The notes: a model not told the origin generated them from the sequence alone. A stretch of DNA of 5,863 bases from Clostridia bacterium (GCA_017420845.1 JAFQOC010000433.1:1-5863), one strand, 5' to 3'. Shown: positions 1 to 5,833, numbered from the stretch's first letter. Program-made: numbers and translations.

Positions 1-306
1 CTGGGTCCCGACTCCGACGGCTCGGAGCAGACCGTCACCATTTGCGCCAAGGACGCCTCCATGCCCTACGATTACAGTCTGACCAATCGTCTCATCGCCG
101 CCGCCGAGCGGGCAGGGTGCGGTTACGCGGTGGATCTCTTCTACCGCTACGGATCGGACGCCAGCCAGGCCGTCAAGGGGGGTAACAATGTTCGCGCCGC
201 CGCCTTCGGTATGGGGGTTTACTCCAGCCACGGGGTGGAGCGGGCTCATATGGAGGGGATCGAAAATACGGTGAAGCTCATGCTCTCCTACGTGCTGGAG
301 GGATAA
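1..306 (+). CDS. M42 family metallopeptidase (glutamyl aminopeptidase/endoglucanase-like), C-terminal part; 5' end outside the window
   Basis: The reading frame is open from base 1 and stops with TAA at 304-306, giving the last 101 residues of a protein that begins before the window; the ATG at base 61 is internal. M42 enzymes are cytoplasmic, di-metal aminopeptidases that form large tetrahedral assemblies and trim short peptides. The fragment shows the family's C-terminal signature: a YGSDASQAVKGG segment (about residues 50-61 of the fragment), then VYSSHGVER. The His of SSHGVER (fragment residue 77, codon 229-231) matches the last metal-ligand His of the family, and the tail (IENTVKLMLSYV) is the usual closing helix. 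The other metal ligands and the catalytic Glu lie upstream, so activity cannot be judged here. A terminator follows at once, so it is the last gene of its transcript. Family assignment is fairly sure; substrate preference is not known. Confidence 0.85.
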   Translation: MGPDSDGSEQTVTICAKDASMPYDYSLTNRLIAAAERAGCGYAVDLFYRYGSDASQAVKGGNNVRAAAFGMGVYSSHGVERAHMEGIENTVKLMLSYVLEG

Positions 307-324
307 GACGCTCATCATACCGTG

Positions 325-354
325 AAAACGGCGGGGATTATTCTCGCCGTTTTT
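325..354 (+). terminator. Rho-independent terminator of the M42 peptidase gene
   Basis: AAAACGGCG (325-333) pairs perfectly with CGCCGTTTT (345-353). Pairing can continue inward through G-T, G-C, G-T and A-T to a 3-base TTA loop. The T-run lies at 350-354. It begins 18 bases after the stop codon at 306. Confidence 0.85.
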
Positions 355-393
355 CTGTGCTGTTCTGCTTCCTGCCCGCGCTTTCTTCATGAT

Positions 394-443
394 CCGAAAA
401 AGTTTTCCGAAATGTGTAATGCAGGGGTCTGTTTTCCCGTTAT
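394..443 (+). promoter_or_regulatory. Candidate ECF-type (autoregulated) promoter with upstream A/T-tract element
   Basis: A -35-like TGTAAT (415-420) and a -10-like CGTTAT (438-443) are separated by 17 bases. This resembles the TGTAAC/CGT(T/C) pattern of many ECF sigma-dependent promoters and lies 42 bases before the sigma factor's ATG, so autoregulation is the natural reading. Upstream, 394-408 contains GAAAA-AG-TTTTC flanked by CC on both sides, ending 6 bases before the -35 box, where an UP element or operator would sit. No good TTGACA/TATAAT pair is seen in this gap. The hexamer match is visible; the ECF dependence is inferred. Confidence 0.55.
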
Positions 444-485
444 TTAGGATGAAGGACCAACAAAACCCCGAAAGGAGAAACCATC

Positions 486-1043
486 ATGGAAGATCAGCAG
501 ATCGTGGATCTGTATTTCATGCGCTCGGAGTCCGCTATTGCCGAGACCGACAAAAAGTACGGGCGGTACTGCCATTCCATCGCGTACCGCATTCTTGAGG
601 ACCACGAGGACGCCAAGGAGATCGTCAACGACACCTATCTCAAAACGTGGAATACCGTCCCACCCAACCGACCCGACCCTCTCAAGCCCTACGTCGGTAT
701 GATCAGCCGTCAGCTTTCGCTTGATCGTTATGAGGAATACCATACCCAAAAGAGGAGCGGGCAGGTCTCCCTTGTTCTGGAGGAGCTGGCCGAGTGTATC
801 CCCGACAACGATAGCGGGGCGGATATCGGCGAGAGCGTCGCTTTGCGGGACGCTTTGGGGCGGTTTGTTCGCTCCCTGCCCGACAAAACCCAGAGCATTT
901 TCCTGCAACGGTACTGGTATTCCTGCTCTATGGCCGAGATCGCGGAGGGGTATGGGATGCGGGAGAACAGCGTCACCGTCCTTCTGCACCGCACCCGAAA
1001 AAAGCTGAAGGCGCATTTACAAAAGGAGGGCTTCGATCTATGA
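486..1043 (+). CDS. ECF-type RNA polymerase sigma factor (sigma-70 family)
   Basis: An alternative sigma factor of 185 residues that directs RNA polymerase to a small set of promoters, probably including its own. The sigma-2 domain covers about residues 10-85. It contains the core-binding and -10 recognition helices (DAKEIVNDTYLKTWNTVPP, residues 42-60) and a following segment, LKPYVGMISRQLSLDRY, typical of the clostridial group. A linker with EELAECIP (99-106) leads to sigma-4 at about residues 120-180. There, LPDKTQSIFLQRYW is followed by the helix-turn-helix MAEIAEGYGMRENSVTVLLHR, which reads the -35 element. The length is normal for ECF factors, and there is no sigma-1 or sigma-3 domain. 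The start at 486 is supported by AAGGAG (472-477) 8 bases upstream. It is first in a four-gene operon and overlaps the anti-sigma gene by 4 bases. The ECF class is sure; the stimulus and regulon cannot be read from the sequence. Confidence 0.95.
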   Translation: MEDQQIVDLYFMRSESAIAETDKKYGRYCHSIAYRILEDHEDAKEIVNDTYLKTWNTVPPNRPDPLKPYVGMISRQLSLDRYEEYHTQKRSGQVSLVLEELAECIPDNDSGADIGESVALRDALGRFVRSLPDKTQSIFLQRYWYSCSMAEIAEGYGMRENSVTVLLHRTRKKLKAHLQKEGFDL

Positions 1044-1708
1044 CAACCATGAATATCTACCGAAGCCTCGGGGGGATCGACCCCGAGCTGATCGCGCGAG
1101 CCGCACCCGACGGGGTATCGCGGCGGAAGAAGACCAAAGCATGGATCAAGTGGGCCTCCCTCGCGGCGGCTTGTCTGGTTCTGGCCGTCTGTATCGTACC
1201 CCTTTGGGACGCCCTGTTCGGCGGTTCCCACGGTGACGCGCCCGTTTCCAATTCCTATCATTCTCTGGAGGACGTGCACGAGGTATTGGGGTATGATACC
1301 CTGTACGCGGGTCTGGATCTTGAAATGGCGGCCCAAAGCAGTATCGCGGTATCCTTTGCCTCCTGCGATGCCCCCGACGGTGCCCAGGCTGACCTTGAAG
1401 AGCCGCTACAGCTGCTCATCCGCACCACCTATCCCAACGGAGATGCTGACGATACCGTCCATTACTACGTGATCTTCAACAAGGACAGCGTGGAGGACAG
1501 CTACATCGGCGGGTATGAGGAGCAGGGGCTGACTCGGGAAATTGGAGGTGTTACGGTCCACTATTCCATGATCTTTGACGGGGCAACTCACGGGCAGGCC
1601 AAATTTCTGTACGGCGGGGATCTGTACGTCATCGACGTGATCTCGGGAGGGGACGATCATACCCTGGACGCCTACATCGGGCTGGTGCTGGACGGGCTTG
1701 GAGGATAA
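1040..1708 (+). CDS. Membrane-anchored anti-sigma factor partner of the ECF sigma factor
   Basis: A 222-residue protein that probably holds the upstream sigma factor inactive at the membrane until an envelope signal arrives. The short cytoplasmic N-terminus (about residues 1-35) contains YRSLGGIDPELIARAAP, a motif I associate with anti-sigma proteins of clostridial ECF operons. A basic patch (RRKKTK, 28-33) precedes one membrane helix at about 38-56 (WASLAAACLVLAVCIVPLW). The rest (about 60-222) should lie outside; it is acidic and looks like an alternating alpha/beta sensor domain with no enzyme motif I recognise. There is no zinc-binding HxxxCxxC motif, so it is not a ZAS-type anti-sigma. 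ATG at 1040 overlaps the sigma stop (ATGA), with AAAGGAGGG (1022-1030) 9 bases before it; the second ATG at 1049 would be 18 bases away and is less likely. The role is assigned mainly from position, topology and the N-terminal motif. Confidence 0.82.
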   Translation: MTTMNIYRSLGGIDPELIARAAPDGVSRRKKTKAWIKWASLAAACLVLAVCIVPLWDALFGGSHGDAPVSNSYHSLEDVHEVLGYDTLYAGLDLEMAAQSSIAVSFASCDAPDGAQADLEEPLQLLIRTTYPNGDADDTVHYYVIFNKDSVEDSYIGGYEEQGLTREIGGVTVHYSMIFDGATHGQAKFLYGGDLYVIDVISGGDDHTLDAYIGLVLDGLGG

Positions 1709-1711
1709 GCT

Positions 1712-2122
1712 ATGAGCAAGCGGAAAAGGCCTTTCGTTTTGTTGGCGATCACAGTCACGATCCTGATACTGGAGCTTTTACCCTACGGGGCTGTTCTGGA
1801 ATTCGCCCATATGTCCCCCGATCTTACCCTTGGCTACTATGAGCAACATTTCTCCTATTTCGATCCCATCGTGTACGGGTACGGGCATATCGGGCCGTTG
1901 ATCACGGCGGTATCGACCTGCATACTGGCGGTCTTCGCCGTCGTGGCCGTATTCCTTGAAGGCCGCGCGGTTCGGATCGCCCTGCGGGTGGCCTCTCTCC
2001 TGACGCTTCTGTTCTCGTTGACGCCTATGCTCACGGGATGCTATTCGCCTGTAGGCATGGCCATTTCCGTACTTTTGTTGGTTACTTGCATCATTTCACT
2101 CAAAAAGGAGGAAACCATATGA
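1712..2122 (+). CDS. Small four-helix integral membrane protein of the ECF operon, function unknown
   Basis: A 136-residue hydrophobic protein with four predicted membrane helices at about 7-29, 59-82, 89-108 and 113-130. The basic N-terminus (KRKR) and C-terminus (LKKEE) both point to the cytoplasm. The loop between helices 1 and 2 (about 30-58) is the only sizeable outside part and is rich in aromatics and acids (YYEQHFSYFDPIVYGYGH). No transport, catalytic or peptidase motif is visible, and I do not recognise a named family. The start is supported by GGAGG (1700-1704) 7 bases upstream. It begins 3 bases after the anti-sigma stop and overlaps the lipoprotein start by 4 bases, so it is translationally coupled on both sides. 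It could be a partner that tunes the anti-sigma or an effector of the response. A protein-coding gene is nearly certain; its function is open. Confidence 0.85.
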   Translation: MSKRKRPFVLLAITVTILILELLPYGAVLEFAHMSPDLTLGYYEQHFSYFDPIVYGYGHIGPLITAVSTCILAVFAVVAVFLEGRAVRIALRVASLLTLLFSLTPMLTGCYSPVGMAISVLLLVTCIISLKKEETI

Positions 2123-2655
2123 AACAGTATCTGCTCATGCTGATAGCCCTTTCGGTCTGTCTGGCCGCCCTTTCGGGGTGTGCCGTGCCCGACGCAATCC
2201 CAAGTGAAGTCCCCGATGCCCACGGAGGGAGCGTGACCGACCAAGCATCGAATTTCCCCGCGGAGCCGCCCCATCTTCGGGTCAGCGACGGAAACGCCGC
2301 CGTCACGGCGTGGCGGGGCACCTGTTCCTGGCTGGTGGAGAACGAGGACGGCACGGGCTCGGGGATCAACACCGACACCATGCACCCGCTGGATTGTAAG
2401 GAGGGGATTCCTTCCCTCAAAATGACGAAAAGAGGACTCCTCACCTTCAGCTTTGAGGAGGCTCCCACGAGCGTTACCGTGAGAAGGTACCGGCTGAACA
2501 GCTCCGACTATGACGCATACGAGGAGATTCCCGCGGAAGGCGGCACCATCGAGGTCAAGCCCGGGAATTATCTATATGAGGTGATCGTCAAATGGAATCA
2601 TCCGAATCAGCCCTACGGCGGGACCGTCTATTACGCGTTCTCTACGGAAAAATAA
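2119..2655 (+). CDS. Lipoprotein of unknown function, last gene of the ECF operon
   Basis: A 178-residue secreted lipoprotein. Residues 1-20 form a signal peptide, and LSGC (18-21) is a clear lipobox, so Cys21 should be lipidated and the protein held on the outer face of the membrane. A Pro/Ser/Asp-rich spacer (about 22-50) leads to a beta-rich domain (about 53-178). This domain starts with VTAWRGTCSW and ends with LYEVIVKW and GTVYYAFS. I have the impression of similar small domains in Firmicutes hypothetical lipoproteins, but can name no function. The mature domain has exactly two further cysteines, Cys69 and Cys93, which could form a disulfide. The start at 2119 was chosen over an upstream in-frame ATG at 2038 because of AGGAGG (2106-2111), the ATGA overlap with the previous gene and the signal peptide beginning exactly there. 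It may be a sensor or a protective effector of the sigma response. Confidence 0.88.
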   Translation: MKQYLLMLIALSVCLAALSGCAVPDAIPSEVPDAHGGSVTDQASNFPAEPPHLRVSDGNAAVTAWRGTCSWLVENEDGTGSGINTDTMHPLDCKEGIPSLKMTKRGLLTFSFEEAPTSVTVRRYRLNSSDYDAYEEIPAEGGTIEVKPGNYLYEVIVKWNHPNQPYGGTVYYAFSTEK

Positions 2656-2662
2656 CAGGATC

Positions 2663-2689
2663 AGCCGTCCCACCGTGGACGGCTTTTTC
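2663..2689 (+). terminator. Rho-independent terminator of the ECF operon
   Basis: AGCCGTCC (2663-2670) and GGACGGCT (2677-2684) form a perfect 8-pair stem with a 6-base loop, followed by a T-run to 2688. It lies just after the lipoprotein stop. It closely resembles the terminator at 3361-3386. Confidence 0.88.
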
Positions 2690-2712
2690 TTATGGGAATC
2701 ATCACTTTCCTC

Positions 2713-2741
2713 TTGCGTTCCCGCCGTTTTTGTGATATAAT
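2713..2741 (+). promoter_or_regulatory. Sigma-A promoter of the 189-residue protein gene
   Basis: TTGCGT (2713-2718), a 17-base spacer and a perfect TATAAT (2736-2741), preceded by TGA, which makes an extended -10 (TGN). Transcription should begin near 2748, about 35 bases before the ATG at 2783. Confidence 0.85.
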
Positions 2742-2756
2742 GAAAGAAAGCTCCAC

Positions 2757-2776
2757 CGCGATCCCGCGAGAAAGGA
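2757..2776 (+). promoter_or_regulatory. Leader hairpin directly before the ribosome binding site, copy 1
   Basis: CGCG (2757-2760) and CGCG (2765-2768) enclose the loop ATCC. Two bases later comes AAAGGA (2771-2776), which is 6 bases before the ATG at 2783. The leader at 3459-3478 has the same stem length, loop and distance. A 4-pair stem is small and may only keep the binding site open; a regulatory role is speculative. Confidence 0.4.
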
Positions 2777-2782
2777 CGTACC

Positions 2783-3352
2783 ATGCAATTCAGCTTTCAA
2801 AAGGACGCCTGGGATGAGTCCTCCCTCACCCACGCCTACACCCACCGCTTTCCCTATACCAACCGCTTCATCCAGCTCCCCGACTCCATCGAGAATCCCG
2901 AAAACCCCGCCATGCCCGACGGATACGATTACCTGTCCCTTATGACGCGGCAGGCCTTCCCGCTCGGTACCACGGTTACCACTCGTTGCTCCTTTTCGGG
3001 CATGGCCGCTCCTCTCGTCATCTTTTCAAAGGATCTGGAGCTGTGCGAGGACGGGTGCTACCGTTACGGGGATTACTTTGAGGTGGTGCTGTACAAGAAC
3101 GGCATCAACGTCTGGCGGCTGTGGCGGCAGGAGGACGGCACCGTGACCTGGCACAGACGGCTGGGGGCGGAGTTCCCCGTCACCGAGTGGGAGATCCACA
3201 CGCTTTCGGTGACGCTTTCCAAAGAGTATATGGATATCGACCTGGACGGCATGAAGCTTTCCTTGCGGGCGGAGGATCTGTTCTCCTCCTTCTACCTCGG
3301 CATCACCGGGTGTGAGGGGCCTTGCCGCTTTTACGATATGTCTGTTGAGTGA
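2783..3352 (+). CDS. Protein of unknown function, probably beta-sandwich (concanavalin/LamG-like) fold, cytoplasmic
   Basis: A 189-residue protein with no signal peptide and no membrane segment, so it should act in the cytoplasm. The middle and end read like successive beta strands (LVIFSKDLEL, YFEVVLYKNGINVWRLWRQEDGTVTWHRRLG, IHTLSVTLSKEYMDIDLDGMKLSL, FYLGITGCEGPCRFYDMSVE). The pattern of a strand-turn-strand 'dGmkl' hairpin and a final edge strand recalls concanavalin-like jelly rolls such as LamG or GH16-like domains. I see no catalytic ExDxxE motif, so a glycosidase activity is not supported; carbohydrate binding is only a guess. The start at 2783 follows AAAGGA (2771-2776) by 6 bases. 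The gene forms a one-gene unit with its own promoter and terminator. Its control region closely resembles that of the GH36 enzyme downstream, which suggests shared expression and perhaps a shared sugar-related role. The fold call is tentative. Confidence 0.82.
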   Translation: MQFSFQKDAWDESSLTHAYTHRFPYTNRFIQLPDSIENPENPAMPDGYDYLSLMTRQAFPLGTTVTTRCSFSGMAAPLVIFSKDLELCEDGCYRYGDYFEVVLYKNGINVWRLWRQEDGTVTWHRRLGAEFPVTEWEIHTLSVTLSKEYMDIDLDGMKLSLRAEDLFSSFYLGITGCEGPCRFYDMSVE

Positions 3353-3360
3353 CCTGAATG

Positions 3361-3386
3361 GCCGTCCTTTCATGGGCGGCTTTTTC
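3361..3386 (+). terminator. Rho-independent terminator of the 189-residue protein gene
   Basis: GCCGTCC (3361-3367) pairs with GGGCGGC (3374-3380), with one T-G wobble, around a 6-base loop. A run of five T follows (3381-3385). It lies 8 bases after the stop codon and resembles the terminator at 2663-2689. Confidence 0.88.
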
Positions 3387-3409
3387 TTATTCATATAACC
3401 GTTTCCCTC

Positions 3410-3438
3410 TTGTAATCCTGCCGCGTTTATGGTATAAT
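3410..3438 (+). promoter_or_regulatory. Sigma-A promoter of the GH36 glycosidase gene
   Basis: TTGTAA (3410-3415), a 17-base spacer and a perfect TATAAT (3433-3438), preceded by TGG as an extended -10. The ATG at 3437 overlaps this -10 box and so cannot be the start of the enzyme made from this promoter. No separate repressor operator is obvious, although GH36 genes are often sugar-controlled. Confidence 0.85.
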
Positions 3439-3458
3439 GAGAAAAAACAAAGCCCCGT

Positions 3459-3478
3459 CGGGATCCCCCGGGAAAGGA
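3459..3478 (+). promoter_or_regulatory. Leader hairpin and start-deciding ribosome binding site of the GH36 gene, copy 2
   Basis: CGGG (3459-3462) and CCCG (3467-3470) enclose the loop ATCC. Two bases later AAAGGA (3473-3478) sits 6 bases before the ATG at 3485 and fixes that start. Compared with 2757-2768, the third stem pair is G-C here and C-G there, a compensatory change that keeps the pairing. Confidence 0.45.
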
Positions 3479-3484
3479 CGTATC

Positions 3485-5545
3485 ATGAGCACTACCGTTG
3501 AATTTTTCTCCCTTCTCTTCGAGATCGAAAACGACCGCATCAGTCTGAAATCCCTAGCCGACTACCCCGTAAACGGGGGATTTGCCGAGGTCACGGTCAG
3601 CGGCGAGAACAAGCACACCCATCAGGGAGCCACCATGATCCCCTCCTCCGAGGGAGCGCGGCTGGCCTATATCTCCCACCGTGTGGAGGGGGATACGCTG
3701 GAGGTCATGCAACGGTCTCCCGTGGTGGAGGTCAGGACAGTCTTCCGCGGGTATCCCGATACCAACGCCGTTTCGGTCTTTAACGAGGTGACCAATATCA
3801 CCGAGCAGGAGATCACCCTGGAGGAGGTATCCTCTCTTGTGCTGATGGAGGTGTGCGGGACCGCGGCAAGGCCGGAGGACGCTTACCTGACCGTGTTCAA
3901 CCAGAGCCACCACGGCGAGTGCCAGACGGTACGCCAAAGTCTGTATGATCTGGGGATGCTGTCGGGTGTGCCTACAGGCCAGCGGCGTATCAGCGGACAG
4001 AATGTGGGCTCCTGGTCCACCAAGGAGGCTCTGCCCCAGGGAATCCTGGAAAACGGCGGCCGCTTCCTCATGTTCCAGATCGAGAGCAACAACAGCTGGT
4101 ACTATGAGATGGCTAACCGCTCCGGTCAGCTGTACCTGTGGCTGGGGAGTGCCTGCCTGCCCTTTGGCGGGTGGTGTAAGACCCTGGACGCGGGGGAGAG
4201 CTACCGCACCGTCCCCGTGGCGGTCTGTGTCAGTCATTCCCTGGGCGGCGTATTGGGTGAGATGACCCGCTACCGCCGTCACATCGCGGGGCATTGCGTA
4301 GCCGACGAGGGCCTGCCCACCATCTTTAATGAGTATATGCACCTCTCCTGGGACAGCCCCACCGCCGAGCAGACGGCGCGGATCGCCCCCGCGGTGGCCT
4401 CCCTCGGCGCGGAGTATTACGTCATTGACTGCGGGTGGCACAACGAGGAGCCGGGTGATCGGGTGTATCCCTACGTGGGTCAATGGAAGGAGAGCCACGC
4501 CCGTTTCCCCGAGGGGGTGCGTAAGACCACCGACCTCATCCGCTCTCTGGGCATGAAGGCGGGTCTTTGGATCGAGCCCGAGATTATCGGTATCAAGTGC
4601 CAAGAGATGCTGGACTACTACGATGACGATTGCTTCATCACCCGCTTCGGGAGAAAGGTCTGCGTCATGGGGCGGTATTTCCTGGACTATCGCAATCCCA
4701 AGGTCATCGACTACATGAGCGAGACCATCCGCCGCATGGTGGAGGACTACGGCGCGGACTACATCAAGCTGGACTACAACGAGGATCTGGGTATCGGCAC
4801 CGACAAGGACAGCGACTCCTTCGGGGAGGGCCTGGAGCAGTGCGCCCGCGCTTACCTCGCCTGGATCGACGCAATGCGGGTACGGTTCCCCCAAGTCCTG
4901 TTTGAGACCTGCTCCTCAGGAGGCATGCGCATGGACTACGAGACCCTGAAGCATTTCTCCATCATCTCCACCTCGGATCAGGTTCACTACCGCAACTACC
5001 CCTACATCGCCGCCAACATCCTCTCGGCGGTGCTGCCCGAGCAAGCGGCGGTGTGGAGCTATCCCGTGGACAGCTTCGGTCGCCCGGGCGAGCCCTTTGA
5101 GGCGACCTACGAGTGGATCAACTCCCACATCTCTGCCGAGCAGGTCATCATGAACATGATCAATTCCTTCCTGGGTCGTATGCATCTGGCCAGCCACGTG
5201 GAGCTGCTCTCGGAGGACAAGCAGGATCTGATCCGTGAGGGTATTGCCTATTTCAACAAGCTCAGTGGGGTCAAGGGTGAGGCTCTGCCCTATCTGCCCT
5301 TCGGATTTACCGACTTTACCAAGCAGGCGGTGGCCTGCGGTCTGCTCCACGGGGATACTCTGTATCTGGCGGTCTGGAATCTGGGCGGCGGGGATGTGAC
5401 GGTGCCGCTGGAGCGGGCTGTCAAGGAGGCTTCCGTGGCCTATCCATCGGGGGCTGACACCAAGCTGACCGTAGACGGGGATAAGGTGACGGTGGCATTC
5501 ACCGAGGAGTATCAGGCGCGGTTTTTGGAGATTCGTTTCGCGTGA
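3485..5545 (+). CDS. Glycoside hydrolase family 36 enzyme (alpha-galactosidase/melibiase superfamily), cytoplasmic
   Basis: A 686-residue retaining glycosidase, expected to split terminal alpha-galactose (or a related sugar such as alpha-GalNAc) from imported oligosaccharides. It has no signal peptide. Layout: N-terminal beta-sandwich (about 1-275), (beta/alpha)8 barrel (about 280-600), C-terminal beta-sandwich (about 605-686); the length is usual for GH36. Barrel landmarks are NEYMHLSWD (282-290), DCGW (315-318), GQW (332-334), GLWIEPE (E364, E366), GRYFLD (R397), KLDYN with the presumed nucleophile Asp430, CSSGGMR (476-482), and TSDQ with the presumed acid/base Asp498. The 68-residue gap between the two catalytic Asp fits the family. 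Several sites differ from the textbook forms (DDGW, KWDMN, EPEM, CSGGGR, SDN), so the substrate may not be plain alpha-galactosides. The start at 3485 is set by AAAGGA at 3473-3478; the in-frame ATG at 3437 overlaps the promoter -10. No transporter gene lies next to it. Family sure, specificity open. Confidence 0.93.
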   Translation: MSTTVEFFSLLFEIENDRISLKSLADYPVNGGFAEVTVSGENKHTHQGATMIPSSEGARLAYISHRVEGDTLEVMQRSPVVEVRTVFRGYPDTNAVSVFNEVTNITEQEITLEEVSSLVLMEVCGTAARPEDAYLTVFNQSHHGECQTVRQSLYDLGMLSGVPTGQRRISGQNVGSWSTKEALPQGILENGGRFLMFQIESNNSWYYEMANRSGQLYLWLGSACLPFGGWCKTLDAGESYRTVPVAVCVSHSLGGVLGEMTRYRRHIAGHCVADEGLPTIFNEYMHLSWDSPTAEQTARIAPAVASLGAEYYVIDCGWHNEEPGDRVYPYVGQWKESHARFPEGVRKTTDLIRSLGMKAGLWIEPEIIGIKCQEMLDYYDDDCFITRFGRKVCVMGRYFLDYRNPKVIDYMSETIRRMVEDYGADYIKLDYNEDLGIGTDKDSDSFGEGLEQCARAYLAWIDAMRVRFPQVLFETCSSGGMRMDYETLKHFSIISTSDQVHYRNYPYIAANILSAVLPEQAAVWSYPVDSFGRPGEPFEATYEWINSHISAEQVIMNMINSFLGRMHLASHVELLSEDKQDLIREGIAYFNKLSGVKGEALPYLPFGFTDFTKQAVACGLLHGDTLYLAVWNLGGGDVTVPLERAVKEASVAYPSGADTKLTVDGDKVTVAFTEEYQARFLEIRFA

Positions 5546-5648
5546 TCTGCGGCAGCGCCGTCGGGCAGGGAAGCGCGATACAGTTGTTTTCTGCGACAAA
5601 TGGACAATTTTTTCAAGCTCATTGCTCGGGAACATAAAATCGTATCGG

Positions 5649-5680
5649 AACGTTGGGAATTACTCCCGCCGTTTGATATT
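5649..5680 (+). terminator. Possible terminator of the GH36 gene (imperfect stem)
   Basis: AACG (5649-5652) pairs with CGTT (5670-5673), and TGGGA (5654-5658) with TCCCG (5664-5668, one T-G wobble), around the loop ATTAC. There is one internal mismatch (T5653-C5669). A T-rich stretch follows (TTGATATTTTTT, 5673-5684). It is about 100 bases after the stop codon and weaker than the other terminators here, but no better candidate is seen. Confidence 0.4.
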
Positions 5681-5695
5681 TTTTGGTGGTCGAGG

Positions 5696-5745
5696 CCGAA
5701 AAGTTTTCCAAACCTCTTGTCATGACTTCATTGTTATGGTATAAT
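5696..5745 (+). promoter_or_regulatory. Strong sigma-A promoter with upstream A/T-tract element; target not in window
   Basis: TTGTCA (5717-5722), a 17-base spacer and a perfect TATAAT (5740-5745), with TGG just before it as an extended -10. The element CCGAAAAGTTTTCC (5696-5709) ends 7 bases before the -35 box, almost the same element and position as at 394-408. Transcription should start near 5752. The rest of the window after it has no open reading frame, so it drives either a gene beyond the edge or a non-coding RNA. Confidence 0.8.
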
Positions 5746-5833
5746 AAATTCGAGGGACGATATCATCAGATATAACTATTCAGCCAACCTTCAAATTTGG
5801 GTTTATCGGTGTGTTTTAAAAAACCATCGGTAG

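Larger units (their letters stand above)
2664..2785 (+). repeat. Imperfect direct repeat, copy 1: terminator + promoter + leader block
   Basis: This block matches 3361-3487 in order and spacing. The terminator tail CGGCTTTTTCTTAT is identical (14 bases). Both copies have 15 bases to a shared CCTCTTG, 17 bases between promoter boxes, TATAATGA, and a leader ending GAAAGGACGTA-(C/T)-CATG. The stretch between TATAATGA and the leader end differs more, and copy 2 is 5 bases longer there. It may reflect a past local duplication or convergence on one regulatory design. Confidence 0.6.
3361..3487 (+). repeat. Imperfect direct repeat, copy 2: terminator + promoter + leader block
   Basis: Second copy of the block at 2664-2785, with the same order of terminator, promoter, hairpin and ribosome binding site. 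The two copies flank the gene at 2783-3352, so recombination between them could delete that gene while leaving the GH36 gene with an intact control region. Confidence 0.6.

Noticed and set aside
444..1016. Minus-strand frame opposite the sigma factor gene
   Set aside because: Shadow of a clearly recognised ECF sigma gene, with no binding site or family signal of its own.
2038..2118. Upstream ATG at 2038 for the lipoprotein gene
   Set aside because: It would put 27 residues in front of an intact signal peptide and lacks the AGGAGG that stands before 2119.
3437..3484. In-frame ATG at 3437 as the start of the GH36 enzyme (16 extra residues)
   Set aside because: It overlaps the TATAAT -10 box at 3433-3438, so it would lie upstream of the transcription start; the ATG at 3485 has a proper ribosome binding site.
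3554..4894. Long open frame on the minus strand opposite the GH36 gene (446 codons)
   Set aside because: Its product is low in complexity with no family signature; it is a by-product of the GC-rich codon pattern of the GH36 gene.
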